Shown here: piece by piece, positions 25,401 through 40,400 of the stretch
Position numbering within the stretch: the stretch's first letter is position 1
How the letters are laid out: each line of letters begins with the position of its first letter
Assembly: GCA_964645045.1 (NCBI GenBank)
Contig: CAZXYZ010000042.1
Coordinates: forward strand, 1-64,000
Length of the DNA: 64,000 nt
DNA from: Anammoximicrobium sp964645045
Lineage (GTDB): Bacteria > Planctomycetota > Planctomycetia > Pirellulales > Pirellulaceae
Direction of reading: 5' to 3'
The notes under the pieces: generated by a model
The model's input: only the letters and a program-made list of their open reading frames with translations
Database searches by the model: none
Told to the model about the DNA's origin: nothing
Position numbers and translations under genes: made by a program

Positions 25401-28400
25401 CGTCACCGGCCAGGCTCACGATCACGTCGTTCCCCGAGCCGCCGTAGATCAAATCGGCCAAGGGCGAACCGACAATGTTGTCGTCGCCGCTGCCGCCGTA
25501 GATCGTGGCGTCGGCCATCGTCGACACGTTGACCGTATCGTTCCCGGCTCCCGCGTCCACGACCTTGCGGACACCGGCCAGGCCCAGGCCGAGCGTGATC
25601 GAGTCATCTCCGGCCAGGGTGATCACCTGGATTTCGACGAGTCCCGTTCCCGCGGTTACCGGCCGGCCGTTGACCGTCACCGTGTCCACCGTGGAAGTTA
25701 CGGTATCGTTGGCCGGCGTGCCGATGATCTCCAGCACGTCGTCGATCAAGGTTCCACCGCCGGTGATTTTCAACGAATTGTAGCCAGCCGTCGAAGTCGG
25801 GTACATGCGGAACAGGTCGGTGCCGAACTCGTTGATCAAGTCGACGCCGTCGAAGCCCCAGAAGTCGATCGATTCGCGGGCGTCGATCTGCACGCGATCT
25901 CCGTAGGTCCCCGAATTCACGGTCCACAGGTTGTCGCCCTGCGTGTTGAAGATCGTCCGCACGATCAGCGCGTCTCCCGTGTCGTCGCCGGCGTCCAACT
26001 GCAGTTCCTCGACGCCCGTGTAGCCCACGGCCAGGCCGTCCACCGTGACATCACCGACGCCGTGCGTCCAATCCGGTACGACCTCAAACGCATTGGCCAA
26101 GTCGTCGCCGAGAATCTCCAGGACATCGCTGCCGCCCGGTCCTCCACCGTTCGTGTTCACGGTCGCGACCCCCGTCGCCAGCGGAACTTGGATCGTGAAC
26201 AACTCGTCGCCTTCCAGGCCGTCCAGGGTGTAGGTTTCCACGCCGCTGTTCAAGATCGGCAACTGGCTGTTCAGCCGGATGCGCCCGACAGCCGGAGCGG
26301 TGCGGTCGGCGATGAACTCGTCGCTTGCACCCGTGCCCAGGGCGACCAATTCATCCGTGCCGCCGTTGGCTGCGTCGATCGTGAACGTAGCGCCCAGACC
26401 GAGGTTCTGGTAGCTGATGGCCAGCGTCTCGTTGACGCGGACCGTTCCCTCGTCGCGACCGACGCCCGGCGTATGGACGATCGTATCGCTGCCGGCCAGA
26501 TCGAGCACCGTCAAGCGGTCGTTGCCCGTCTCGCCGTCGTAGATCAGTTCCTCGAAGCCACCCTCGCTCGAGGCGTACTCATTCACCTGACCCACCGTGC
26601 ATGCCACCACGAAACTCGACACAAGATGAATCGTCGTGTCGTACGGCCCACCCAGGTTCGACGTGGTATTGACGCTCAAGGTGCCGGTTTCCGAGGTCAG
26701 CGGCTGGTACACCACGCTGGTCGGGCCCGGAGTTTCGAGTTCAAACACGTCGCCCTGGTCGCCGGTCACCGCCGACGGCGTGCCGCCGACGACCCAAGCG
26801 TTGACGTTCCAGGCGGTCGGATTGCCGCTGATCGGGTCGATCGCCGGAGTGCGGAACACCACGTCGTCGTCACCCGCCAGGGCGTCGACGTACAGGTTGA
26901 CCGTCGCATCCGCCGCGACGTTGTTGACCCACAGGATCTCGATTCCGTCGTTGACGGTGGACGTGAAGTCCTTGTTGCCGTCCGCCGGAGCGTACCGCGT
27001 CGGGTTGGCCAACTGGGTCCTGGCGATAATCGTAATGTCGTCGTCGCCGTTGGTGCCCATGATCACGGCGCAGTCAAAGTCGGTCACCTGCCCGGCTTCG
27101 ATGTGGTCGTAGCTGACCCGGGCGTTGTTCCCAACAATGATCCCGCCCTCGTCCGGCTCCGGCCCGGCCTCGAAGATCACCGCGCCGCCGCCGGTGACCA
27201 TGTTGAACTTGTCGCCGGCCGTCTGGCCGATCGGATCGCCGCCATCGATGAACACGGGGATGGCGCCCGCCACGACATTGAACGTGTCGTTGCCTTCCAG
27301 TCCGTAGACTTGCACGGACTCGTTGTTGCTGTAGGTGACCGCCCCGTCGAGCGTCAGATCGTTCAGGTCGTCAACCTGGATCGTGCTCGCCGGAACCGCC
27401 CCGTAAGGCGGTACAACAAACGGCACCGCGCCGGCGTTGACGTTGAACGTCTGACTGAGCGCGTTGCCCACCACGATCAGCGTGTCTTCGCCGCCAGCCA
27501 GGTTGACTGACAACGCGCCGGCGATACTGGCGTAGTTCACCAGGGGCGACACGATCGGGCCCTGGACCTCGCCCGCCTTCTGCACCGCCGCGCCACGCTG
27601 AACGCGGCCGCTCGCCGAACTCAGCAGGGTGACGGTCAGGTCCTCGTCGTCCCCGGTCGCCGTGACGCCCAGCGTCTGGCTGTTGGCGTCCAGGTTGAGG
27701 GTTTCGACGCCCAGGAAGCTCACCGTGCCGCCGTAGCCCGTGACCGTCTGGGGCCCCAGGGACAGGGCCACGGGCGCCGAGGCGCCGCTCAGGCTCAGCA
27801 CATCGCTCGCCGACGGATCGCCGGCGTCTACCAGCGTCGAGACATAGGGCAGGACGCCTGCCACGTTGAACGTATCGTCGCCGTCCAGGCCGCGGGCTTC
27901 GAGGATGTCGATGCCCCCCGTGTTCAACACGGTCGTCACGAAGCCACCCGTGGGATTGACGATCTGAATCGTGTCGGCCGGCCCGGTGACATGGAAGATG
28001 TCGCTGTCGTTGGTGCCGTTCAGTTCCAACACGTCCTCACGGCCGCCGCCGCTGGCAAACGTAACGCTGCCCCCGGCGCCGATGTGGCTGAAGCTCAACG
28101 GAACCAACGCCGTACCGGGGCCGGCGCCGCGGGTGCCGATCGTTCCAGCGTCCGGGGCCACACCGGGCGTATAGGTCACCTGGTGTACGCCGGCCGGCGT
28201 GGTGTGCGTCAGTGCGTCGGTGCCGCCCTGGCCGTCGATCGCAACCGCTTCCACCGTCGTGAAGTTCACCACCGGCGCCGCAGTCACGGTCACGCTGCCC
28301 GCACCCAACGTATTGGACGGGTTGTAGCCGATGGTGTCGTTTCCGGAGGTGACCGTGACCAGCAAGGTGTCGCTGGCCGTCGGATCGCCGCCGTCCACAT

Positions 28401-31400
28401 TGATCGTCGTTACGCCCGCCAGTCCCACCGGCGTAACGCTGAACTGGTCGTCACCGAAGCGGCCCGACAAGGTCACCGTCGGGAACTGGCTAAAGGCCGT
28501 GACTGCCCGGTCGTTGACCCACACCCGGTTGGCGCCGCCGCGATGCTGCACAGCGATCGTGTCGCTGCCTTGCGTGCCCAGCACCATCAGCGTGTTCGCG
28601 CCACCCACCGTGCCGTTGATCGTCAGGAACTCCAGGCCGTAGAAATTCAGGTCGTCACTGCTCAGCACGTCGATGCTGCCCGCGTCCGGAGTGGCCCCCG
28701 GAATCACACTCGTCAAACCCGTCTCCACGTTGACGATCAACAAGTCGCCCACGGCTCCCGAGGAAGTCGTCGGCTCGCCGCCCTTGACCGTGATTGCCGG
28801 GCCACTCGCCTGGCCGGCCACGCCGTTCTGGTTGATCGTGATCGTGTCGTCTCCCAAGCCGGCGTCGACCGCCAGGGCATCCGGTGCGTTCTCCCCGAGC
28901 GTCACCCGCTTGAACGCGTTCACATCCACCGTCGTGGCCCCGGAAGCCCGGGTCACCACGATCGCGTCGTTGGCGTTGGAGCCATGCACCGTCACCGCGT
29001 CCGTAGCGCCGCCGCCGTCGACCGTGAACGTCCCAGCCAGGTTGCTCGTGCCCAGCGAAGCGAACGTCAAGAGTGTCCGGCCGTTGGCCTGTACCACACC
29101 GCTGGTGCTGCCCGTGGGTGTCACGTCGATCGCGTCCGGGCCGGCCGTGGCGGTGACACTCAAGCTGTCCGCGGCCAGGCCGTTGCCCGCGATGTTGATC
29201 GCCTGCACGCCGCTCGCCACGCCCAGATTGTTCACCACGAACGCGTCCGCCGGACCGCCGCCCGTCAACAGGTTCAGCACTTCCGTGCCCACCAAGCTGA
29301 CCACGCCGCCCAACCCGGACACGGTCTCCGCCAGCACATCCACCGTCACCGCGTCGGCCACGGCACTGGTCCAAATGTTCGCCACGTCGCTGCCGGGTGA
29401 GGCCGTCCCCCCCGACAACATAATGCCGTTCGGATACGCGTTCGGCGATTGCAGATTGAACGTGTCGTTGCCCGCGAAGCCGTCCAGCACCAGCGCTTCC
29501 ACGCCGCTGTCGATCAGCACCACATGGGCGCCCGTCGAATTCGACAGGCTCACGTTTCCACTGGTGGGCACCGAGAACGTGTCGTCCAGGTCCGTGCCCC
29601 GAGCCACCAACGTATCCCCCAGACCCGTGCCGCTGATCGTCACCGTCCCCGTCAGGCCCAGGTCCATGTAGCTGACGGCCAGCCAGTTGTCCAACTGCAC
29701 CGTGCCCTCGTCCCGGTCCGCGCCGGGCGTATGCACAAAGCGTCCGCCGCCGGCCACCGTCAGCGCATCGTCGTGATTCAGGGCGTCGTACAGGAGGTGT
29801 TCCATCGTCCGGACGTTGATCGTCAACGGTCCCGGTCCGACGACCAGAGTGCCGGCGTCGACCGCCGAAGGTGTCCAAACTCCCGTGTCCGGACCGGCCG
29901 CGGTGGTGTGGACGCTCAACACGTCGCCCTCGTCCGCCGGGTTGTTGCCGATCACGGTCAAACCGGGCGCGGGCAGCGTCATCGAGTCCACGTCGATGTC
30001 GATGTCGTCATCGCCCGCCAGAGCGTCGATCGTCAGCGGGCCCGAATTCGTGGTCACGATCGCCGGACTGCCGTCCACCGAGATGTTATAGGACAGTGCG
30101 CCGGTCCCCAGAACCTTGATGTCGTTGTCCGCGTTGGTGCCCAGCACTAGCAACGGATTGTTCTGCAGGTTCAGCGTCACGGCTTCCAAGTGGTCATAGC
30201 TCACCGGCAACTGATTGGCGAACGCGAACCCGCCCTCGTCGTTCTCCGGCCCGGGAGCAAACGTCGTGGAGCTGGGCGCGATCAGGTTCATCCTGTCGCC
30301 CACCACACCGATCGGATCGCCACCGTCGATGAACATCGCGGTCGTGGCCGACGGCGTCACGTCGAACGTGTCGCTGCCTTCCTGGCCGTCCACCGTCAAC
30401 GCTTCCGCGTTGGCGTAGTTCACCGGCTGGCCGGAAGCCGTCACGGTGCTCGGGGTGACGGTGATCGTCTCGCCCGTCGAATTGCCGTAGACTACCAAGC
30501 GGTCCTCACCGCCCGTCAACAGGTCCACCAGGAACGTCGCGCCCAGGTTGCTGTAGTTCAGCACCGGATCTGCATCGTTGGCCTGCAGCACGCCGCTGGT
30601 CGACGTCAGCGGAGTTACCTCCACCGTGTCGTCGCCGCCGGTCGCATTGACGGTCAGGTTCTGAGCATTGACGTTGGCGTTGATCGCTTCCAGGCCCGTG
30701 TAGTTGATCAAGGCCCCATAGCCCGCGACCGTTCGCAATCCCAGATCGACCGTCGCCGCTCCGGCATTGTTGCTCAGGTTCGCCACGTCGTCGTCATCGC
30801 CGTCGCCGCCGTTGACGTTCAAGGTGGTGAACGTGTTGTTGCCGTTGACATTGAACACGTCGTCGCCCGCGTAGGCGTTCAGCGTCGCCGTCGGCAGCGC
30901 CGTGGCGGTGATCGTCACGCGCCCCGCGATGGTCACGCTGTTGGTCGACACGTTGAACACGTCGTTGGCCGACGTGCCGTTGTCCGTCAAGGTGCCGGCA
31001 CCCGTGCCCGTCAGGGCCAGCGTCGTACCGCTGCCAAAGCCGTCGAACGTCACCGGCACGCCCGATGACAGCACTTCGCCCTGATCCGTCTCGGCGCCCG
31101 GATTGACCGTGTAGTCCGCCGACCCGGTCATCGCCAGCGTCGTGCTCAAGTTGGCATTCACCAGCAGCCGTTCAACGGTGCCATAGTCGATCAAGCTCGG
31201 ACCGGCGCCCGTCACGGTGCCTGCCGCATGGTCCACGGTCACGGTGGCCAACGCTCCGTTGACCACCAACACATCACCGCTCAAGGCCGGCTCATCGCCG
31301 TTGATGAACAAGGTCCCCGTGAACCCAGCCGAAGTCGGAGCCACGTGGAACTGATCGTTCCCGGCACCGCCGTTGAGCGTCACGTTCGTCTTGTTAGCGA

Positions 31401-34400
31401 ACTCGATCGTCTCGAAGGCATCCACCGACACCAAGCCGTTGGCGCCTGTCGCACGGTAGTCAATCACGTTGTCCGCATCCGTCCCGTTGACCGTCAACAT
31501 GGCCGCCGGCACCAGATCGATCACCGGCTCCAGGTTGATGAAGTCGATCGTCATCAGGGCCGAGTCGTCATAGACCAGGCGGCCTTCCGTGATCGCCGGA
31601 CCTGGCGTGTAGGTCACGCTATTGACCGCGAACAACGGTGTACCCTGCACGATCAGCGTGTCGCTGTTCGCGCCGCCGTCGATCGTCAGCAGCGTGCCGT
31701 GGATCAGATCGGTCCCATTCACGTCCACCGTCACGGTATCGTCGCCGCCACGCGTGTTCATCAGAAGTCGCCCCGCACCGGTGGCCGTGACCGTCGCGTT
31801 GGTGCCATGCAGGTCCGTCACCGCGACATTGCCGGCGCCCGGTAATGTCACCGTGAAATCGTCGTCTCCGGTCAACGCCCCATCGGCGCCTTCGATGACC
31901 AGGGTATCCGTCGCCCCGCTATTGAAGACATAGTTCGTGTTCGTGGCGCCCGCCAAGAACCAAGTTGCAAAGGTCACCACGTCGCTGCCGGCTTCGCCCG
32001 TGACCGTCAAGCCGTTCAAGCCGGTCAGCTGGATGTTGGGCAAGCTATCGCTGGTCACCAAGTCGGCATTGGCGCCGCCGATGTCCGAACCGCGTTGGAC
32101 GCGGGCTACGTTGTCGCCGTCGCCCAATTGCACGTCCAGCGTGTCCAGATCGGCTGCCTGACCGGTCAGCGTGATCAACTCAATCCCCGTCACGTCGATC
32201 ATTGCCCCCAGGCCCAGCACGTCTTGGTCGTCCGGTTGGCCCGCGTCCGGCCGGATGATTACGGCCTCCGCCGTCCCCGCCGCTCCTGTCAGATTCAGCG
32301 TGTCGCTGCCAGCGCTCGGGCCACCGCCAAACACGGCAAAGCTGCCCGTGGCGTCCACCGGCGCCCGCATGTAAATATCGTCGTCGCCTTCCAATCCGTT
32401 GATCTGGTAGCTCTCCACGCCCGCGCTCAGCAGGTCGACGTGCGTGCCCAGCGAACTCGTCAGATCCACGTCGATCGCGTTGGAAGCCGTGAACGCGACA
32501 TCGATGCGATCGCTGCCGCCCGTGCCCAGCGCGACCAGCATGTCCGCCTGGCCCGTGCCGTTGGCCGTCACCGTGCCACCCAAGCCGAGATTCAAGTAGT
32601 TGATGGCCAGCCAATTATCCAACTGGACCGTTCCCGCATCACGGTTGACGCCCGGCGTATGCACGAATCGGCCGGCGCCGTTGATCGTCAGGCTCTCGTT
32701 CTCGTTCATGCCTTCGTATACCAAACGCTCCATCGTCTGGACCGTGATCGTCTGGGACCCGATCACCAAGCTGCCGCCGTCGACACCGGCGGGCGTCCAC
32801 CGCGCGTTATCCGCTCCCTGCAGCACTCCTTCAACCGTCAGCGTATCGCCCTCGGCACTGGGGTTGCCGCCACGAACGGTGAGGCTGGTCAGCGCCAGTG
32901 CGAACACGTCGATGTCGATGTCGTCGTCGCCCGCCAGGCCGTCCACGATCAGGTTCGGGAAGCTGATGTACTGCACCGCCGGGCTGCCGTCCACGCTGAC
33001 GGTGAAGTTGGTCCCAACGACCTGGTCCCCCACGACCTTGATGTCGTTGTCCGCGTTGGTGCCGTACACGGTCAGCAACTGGCCTACCGAATTATTGCCG
33101 GTGACGCTGGCCGCTTCGATGTGGTCGTAGCTGATCGGCAGGTTCGCCCCGATTACAAACGCCCCTTCATCGCTCTCCGGCCCCGGATAAAACGTGGCAT
33201 TGTTCCCGCCGGCCTGAACGTCGATGCGGTCGCCCGCCACGCCCGTCGGATCTCCGCCGTCGATGAACATCTCGGTCGCGGCCGAAGGCGTGACGTTGAA
33301 CGTGTCGCTGCCTTCCTGCCCGTCCACCCGCAACGCCTCGGCGTTGGCATAGTTGATTGGCTGAGCCGAAGCCGTAACCGTGGCCGGGGTGACCGTGATC
33401 GTCTCGCCCGTCGAATTGCCGTAGACTACCAAGCGGTCCTCACCGCCCGTCAACAGGTCCACCAGGAACGTCGCGCCCAGGTTGCTGTAGTTCAGCACCG
33501 GATCTGCATCGTTGGCCTGCAGCACGCCGCTGGTCGACGTCAGCGGAGTTACCTCCACCGTGTCGTCGCCGCCGGTCGCATTGACGGTCAGGTTCTGAGC
33601 ATTGACGTTGGCGTTGATCGCTTCCAGGCCCGTGTAGTTGATCAAGGCCCCATAGCCCGCGACCGTTCGCAATCCCAGATCGACCGTCGCCGCTCCGGCA
33701 TTGTTGCTCAGGTTCGCCACGTCGTCGTCATCGCCGTCGCCGCCGTTGACGTTCAAGGTGGTGAACGTGTTGTTGCCGTTGACATTGAACACGTCGTCGC
33801 CCGCGTAGGCGTTCAGCGTCGCCGTCGGCAGCGCCGTGGCGGTGATCGTCACGCGCCCCGCGATGGTCACGCTGTTGGTCGACACGTTGAACACGTCGTT
33901 GGCCGACGTGCCGTTGTCCGTCAAGGTGCCGGCACCCGTGCCCGTCAGGGCCAGCGTCGTACCGCTGCCAAAGCCGTCGAACGTCACCGGCACGCCCGAT
34001 GACAGCACTTCGCCCTGATCCGTCTCGGCGCCCGGATTGACCGTGTAGTCCGCCGACCCGGTCATCGCCAGCGTCGTGCTCAAGTTGGCATTCACCAGCA
34101 GCCGTTCAACGGTGCCATAGTCGATCAAGCTCGGACCGGCGCCCGTCACGGTGCCTGCCGCATGGTCCACGGTCACGGTGGCCAAAGCTCCATTGACCAC
34201 CAGCGCGTCACCGCTCAACGTCGGCTCATCACCGTTGATGAACAAGGTCCCCGTGAACCCGGCCGAAGTCGGAGCCACGTGGAACTGATCGTTCCCGGCG
34301 CCGCCGTTGAGCGTCACGTTCGTCTTGTTGGCGAACTCGATGGTCTCGAAGGCATCCACCGACACCAAGCCGTTGGCGCCCGTCGCGCTGTAGTCAATCA

Positions 34401-37400
34401 CGTTGTCCGCATCGGTGCCGTTAACCGTCAAGCTGCCTGGGACCAAGTCGATAACCGGCTCCAGATTGACGATGTCGACGGTCATGGTCGCTGCGTTGAC
34501 CCACGTCAGCCGGCCTTCGGTCACTGCCGGGCCTGGCCGGTAAGTCGCGCTTACGGCGCCGTCCAGCGGAGTTCCCTGAACTTGCAGCAGATCGCTGTTA
34601 GCCCCGCCGTCGAACGTGATCGGCACCGTGATCAGCGAGGTCCCGTTCACGTCAATCGTGACCACGTCGTCGCCGCCCAAGGTGTTGATCTGCAAGCGGC
34701 CCAGCGCGCCGCTGGTTTCCGTCACGATCACGCCGGAGTTGGTGTCGACCACCCGGACCGAACCCACGGCCGGCCGCGTCGCCGTGTGCCGATCAGCCAA
34801 ACCGTCGCTGCCTTCGATAACCAAGGTGTCGTCGCCGCCCAGCACCGCTTCGTAGTTGCGGGCCTGGGTCAAATCGCCGGTGACAAATGTCACCTCAACA
34901 TTGCCCGGCGCACCGGCCGCCGGCGCCACGCGCAAAATGTCCAGCGCACCGCCGAACACTTGCGGCAGCGAGTCGCTGGTGACGCGATCGTACGGACCGG
35001 GCATGACCGACGGCCAACCCGTGAATCGCCCGCCGTCCACCCGTACCGTGTGCGTGCCTTGCCCCGGATCGACGACCAACGTGTCGTTCCGAACGTCGTT
35101 GGCGTCCGCAGCCCCCAGGTAGTAGATCCGTTCCACCCCGGAAGTCGAGATGTTGCGGGCCTGGTTCACGCCCGTTCCCGTGATGTAGGTCTCGCTGTCG
35201 ATGTACGGGTTCGGCAGGATCGTGATCGTCTCGGCCCGAGCCACACCGCGCACCAGGATCAAGTCCCCATTGGCGTCCGCCGTAGCTCCCGCATCGGGGC
35301 CGTCGCCGGTGACGATGATCGAATTGTACGGATGGTCCGAAGCGACATCGAAGAAATCGTTGCCGTTGCGTCCCAGCAGGATCAGGTCTTCGACGCCCGG
35401 CGTCAATACCGGAATCGACAGCGGCGCGTTGGTGATCATGCCCGCGTTATTCACTGCGATCTGGTCGATTTCGTCCCGGCCACCGTAGGCCAGCGTGTCC
35501 GCAGCCCCGTTGGTGGCCCCGTCGATCGTGACCGCTCCGCCTGCCGCGGAGATGTTCTGGAACTCGATGCCCAACAACTGCCCGCCGTCCCGATTCACGT
35601 TCACCGACCCGAGGAACGTGAACGTGTCAAACTCAAACGCGACTAGATTGCCGGCCAGCGCCGCCGGCAGCTCCACCGTCAGGTTCTCGGCCTCGTTCTC
35701 GCCGTCGTAAATCAGCCGCTCGATGGTCTGGACGGTGATCGTCTGCCCTCCCACAATCAGGCTGCCGCCGTCGAACGCGGTGGGCCGCCACCGCGCATTG
35801 TCCGCGCCGCTCTGCACGCCCTCGACAGTCAGAGTGTCGCCTTCGACGCTCGGGTTGTTGCCGACCACCGTCAAGCTCGGCAAGGCCAGACTGCGAACAT
35901 CAATATCGATGTCGTCGTCGCCGTGCAAACCATTCACGGTCAAACCGCCCGAGTTGGTCACGACGATTGCCGGGCCCGTGTCGACCGACAGCCAGTACGA
36001 CGTGGCTCCCGTACCCAGGACCTTGATGTCGTCGTCGGCATTGGTGCCGACCACGTTGAAGCTGTTGGTCTGCAAGTTCAGGCTGATCGCTTCGATGTGG
36101 TCGTAGCTCACCGGCTGGGCGCCTACGAAGCTGAATCCACCTTCATCGCCTTCGGGGCCGGGCGCGAAACTCGTCGCCCCGACAGCGGTCAGGTTGACCG
36201 TGTCGCCGACGACGCCGGTCGGATCGCCGCCGTCCAGGAACACCGGGATCGCCCCAGGCGTCACGTCGAAGGTATCATTGCCCTGCAGACCGTTAACCGT
36301 CAAAGCCTCGGCATTGCTGTAATTGACGATGCCGCCATTGGCCCCGGTATCGACCGACGTACCGTTGACCGTGATCCTGTCCGCCAGTGCCGTCCCGTTC
36401 ACCACCAGCGTATCCTCGCCGCCCTGCAGGTCCACCGCCAAGGTGTTGCCCAGCGCGTTGGCGTAGTTCACGACCGGTGCGGCGGCGTTGTTCTGCAACG
36501 TCCCGGCACCGGCGCCGAAAGGCGTCACGACCAGCGTGTCGTCGTCGACCGTGGTTCGGACCGTCAAGGCCGCGTTGCTGGCGTTCAGGTTGATCGTTTC
36601 GATGCCGGAATACGTGACGTTGGGTGACGGTGCCAAGACCGTATCGTCGATGGACGACGTCCCCAAGTTCACTACCGTCGCGTTGACGGCCGCGTAGTTC
36701 AACACGTCGCTGGCCCCCGGTTCGTCGCCGTCGACGGCAATCAAAATGTCCGCGACCGGGGTGATGTTGAAGGTGTCGTCGCCGCCCAAGCCCTGCAGCC
36801 GGTAACGTTCCACGTTGCTGGTCGTCAGCTGGACACGGTTGTTCAAGGTGATAGCGGCCACGCCGGCGACGCCGAATACATCGCTAGCGGCCGTGCCCAA
36901 GACGCGCAGTTCGTCGGCGGCTTGGCCTTGACCGTTGATGGCCACTGCTCCCGTGAGGCCCAACGACAGGTACTCGATCGCCAACAGGTTATTGACTTGC
37001 ACCGCCCCGCCGTCCGGCGCCGAGCCCGGCGTGTGGACGATGACGTCGTTGCCGGCCGTCCCGATCACCGTCAGCGTTTCGTCTTCGTCCATGCCGTCAT
37101 ACATCAAACGTTCCATGGTCTGGACAGTGATCGTCTGGGCGCCGACAACCAAGCTGCCGCCGTCAAACGTCCCCGGCGTCCAGGTGGCCCCGTCGGCAGC
37201 ACCCACCACGCCCTCGACCGTCAACGTATCGCCGTCGACGCTGGGGTTGTTGCCGATCACCGTCAAGCTCGGCAGCGCCAGGCTGTTCACGTCGATATCG
37301 ATGTCGTCATCGCCATTCAGACCGTTGATGGTGAGGCCGCCGGAATTGGTCACGACGACCGCGGGGCTGTCGTTCACCGAAAACTCGTAGGAATTCGCGC

Positions 37401-40400
37401 CTGTGCCGCGCACCTTGATCTGGTCTGCGCCGTTGGTGCCGGTGATCGTCAGGCCGTTGTTCTGCAAATTCAGCGACAGGCCTTCGATGTGGTCAAAGCT
37501 CACAGGCTGGGCGCCGATGAAGCTGAACCCGCCCTCGTCGCCTTCCGGACCGGCCGCGAACGTCGTCGCGCCGGGCGCCGTCAAGTTGATCGTGTCGCCG
37601 ACGACTCCGATCGGATCGCCGCCGTCCAGAAACATTTCGGTGGCCGCCGAAGGCGTCACGTTGAACGTGTCGCTGCCCGACGAACCAATCACGCGCAGGG
37701 CGTCGATATTGGCGTAGTCAATCCGCTGCCGGGCGGGAATCGTGTTATGCACATACGTGCCCGTAACGGCAATCGTATTGCCCGTGGCCGTAGCGTTCAC
37801 CGTCAGCGTGTCGTCGCCCGTCACGCCGTCCACCGTGAACTGGTCCACATTGTTCGCGTTGACCGTGGTGTTGTTGAAAAACAGCCGCGTGGTCGCGACC
37901 GAGGCGTCGGGGGTGACATCCAAGTGGTCGTCGTTCGGCGTACCGCGGACTAACAGATCCGCCCCGCCGACGTTCACGTTCAACGTTTCCACGCCGGAGA
38001 AGGAGACGGGGCCGAACAGGCCTTCGGTGACCGTGCTGGCCGCAAAATCCACCGTCGCGTTGCCGCCCGAGCTGTTGAAGTTCAGCACGTCGCTGGCATC
38101 CGGGTTATTGCCGTGGATCGCGACGCTGACATACGGATGATTGCCGGCCACGGTGAATTGGTCGTCGCCGTCCAGACCGTCGACCACCAACTCGTCCATC
38201 TCCGTTCGCGTGACTGTCGCGCGGCCAGCGAACGACACCGTGCCCGTCGTACCCGCCACATTCAGAATGTCATTCTGGCTCGTCCCCAGAATCGTCAACT
38301 CGTCGGTGCCGTTCAGTACGTCCCCGACAAAACTCAGCGTGCTGCCCGGACCGAAGCCCGCGAAGGAGATCGGTACGCCGATCGTTTCGATGTCTCCGCG
38401 GTCGTCCGTAGCGCCCGGCGTCAGCGTGTAGTCCACGCCCTCGGACGCCGACGTGCCGGAAACGCTGAGCGTCGTAGAACTGCCGGCCACCACCGTCAGA
38501 TGCTCGAATGCGGCATAGCTGATCGGCACCGCCCCACCGGCACCGGAGGCGCCCGTAATCGCCTGCGTCGTCACGTTCACGCCCACGGTCGCAGCCAAGC
38601 CGTTGACGATCAGCGTGTCGCTGCCCGTCGGATCGCCGCCCAGGACGGTGATGCCGGTCAAGGAGAGCGGCGTGACGGCATTGTTCAGATGGATCACATC
38701 GTCGCCGCCTCCGGCGTCGATGACCAGCGAACCCTTGCGGGCGAATTCGATCGTCTCGAAGGCGTCGACCTGGACCAGTCCCGTATTGGCGCCGCCGAAC
38801 AGCGACAGGGCCACACCGCTGTTGGGACCTTGGACGTAGTCGATTGCATTATCGGCACCCGTGCCGTTGACCTGCAACGTCGCCACCGGGACGTTGTCCT
38901 GGATTGGCTCGAGGTTGGCAAAGTCGATCACCATCCAGTCGGCGCCCGGAGTATTGGGGTTATCGTATCGGTACTGCAAACGCCCCTCGGTGACGTCCGG
39001 ACCGGGCGAGTAGATCTGCAGATCGAACGTGTCGGGCGCCGGCGCGTCCTTGACCTGCAACAAGTCCGACCCGGTCCCGCCGTCGAACACTACCGGCGTC
39101 GTGACCACGGCCGTGCTGGCGTCCACCTGCAGCGTGTCGTCCCCTTCTCCGGTCGCGACGACCAGCGTTGCGATGTCCAGGTACTCCACGGCGACGCCCA
39201 GGGTCACGGTCGTTTCCGTCACGTAGGCCGCGTCATTGAAGCCTGCGCCGCGGATCTCCAGCACGTCGCGGGCTCGCGGCGGATTGCCGACCAGCACGCC
39301 GTCGATGCGGTAATCGACGCCCAAGTCGGGATCCACCGGCAGACGGTCGGGACTGACGACGAACCGGTCCACGCCGGCACTGTTATTGAAGATGACCAGA
39401 TCGAAGTCCTGGAACTCGACGGGCGTGCGGGCATCGATCTGCGAACGGACCGAATCGCCCAAGATTGCCGGCCCGGGCCCGATTTGCCACACGTTGTCGC
39501 CAAAGTCGTCATTCAACTGCAACCGGTCGCCGATGCCGTTGCCCAACAACTGCAGTTTCTCGATCCCCGCGAAGTCGAGGAAACCATTGCCACTCTCCGC
39601 GACCACTCCCGCGTCGTCGGCGCCCCCCGGCGGGTAGTCGACGCTGTAATTGCGGTCGGTGAAACTCAGGCTGTGGTCGACCAACAGCGTGTCGCTGTCG
39701 CCCGGATCGCCGCCCAACACGGTGAGGAACATCCCGTCCAGATTCCAGACTTCCGGGTCGACGGTGATCATATCGTCGCCGCCCATCGCCTGCAGGACCA
39801 CGTGGCTGTAGCCCGTCACGTCGATCGGGTTGCCGGGCAATCCCGGCACACTGCTGACGCGCACCACGATCTGATCCGCCGTACCGTCGCCCGCCAAGTC
39901 CTCGTAGCCCAGCGTGATCCAGTCGTCCGCGGCGCTGCCTTGAATCACCACGGTCGTCCCGCTGACGACGGGGTTTTCGATGTCATCATAAGCCAGCGGC
40001 AGCAAGGGATCGCCGTTGGCGTCGGTGGACACCACGGTGCCTCGGCCGGCCACGAAGGCATCCGGCACGATCCAGGACTGCGCGAGAGTGCTGGTCAACG
40101 TATCGACCGTGGTTTGGCCCCGGGCGTCGACCGCCGCCGACTCGATGTCGGTCAAGCTGTACGAGGTGGTGGTTCCGCCCGACGCGGGCGAGGTAATCCC
40201 AAGGCTCCCCGTGTTCTCCCCCGTCGCGGTGAACACAATCGCGTCATTGGATCCCGTGCCGGTCAACGTAAAGCTGTCGCTGGCCGAGGGGGCGCCACCG
40301 TCTACGTAGACGGCGGGGATTTCCCAATTCTCGATTTGCGTCACTTGGAAGGTGTCGTCGCCCTGCAAGCCGTTCAGGTAGATGCTGCTGCGCTCGCCCA

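Noticed and set aside
25330..25510. Regular spaced repeats taken as a possible CRISPR array
   Set aside because: They are coding RTX-like GGxGxD repeats within the giant gene; repeats are diverged and there are no spacers.
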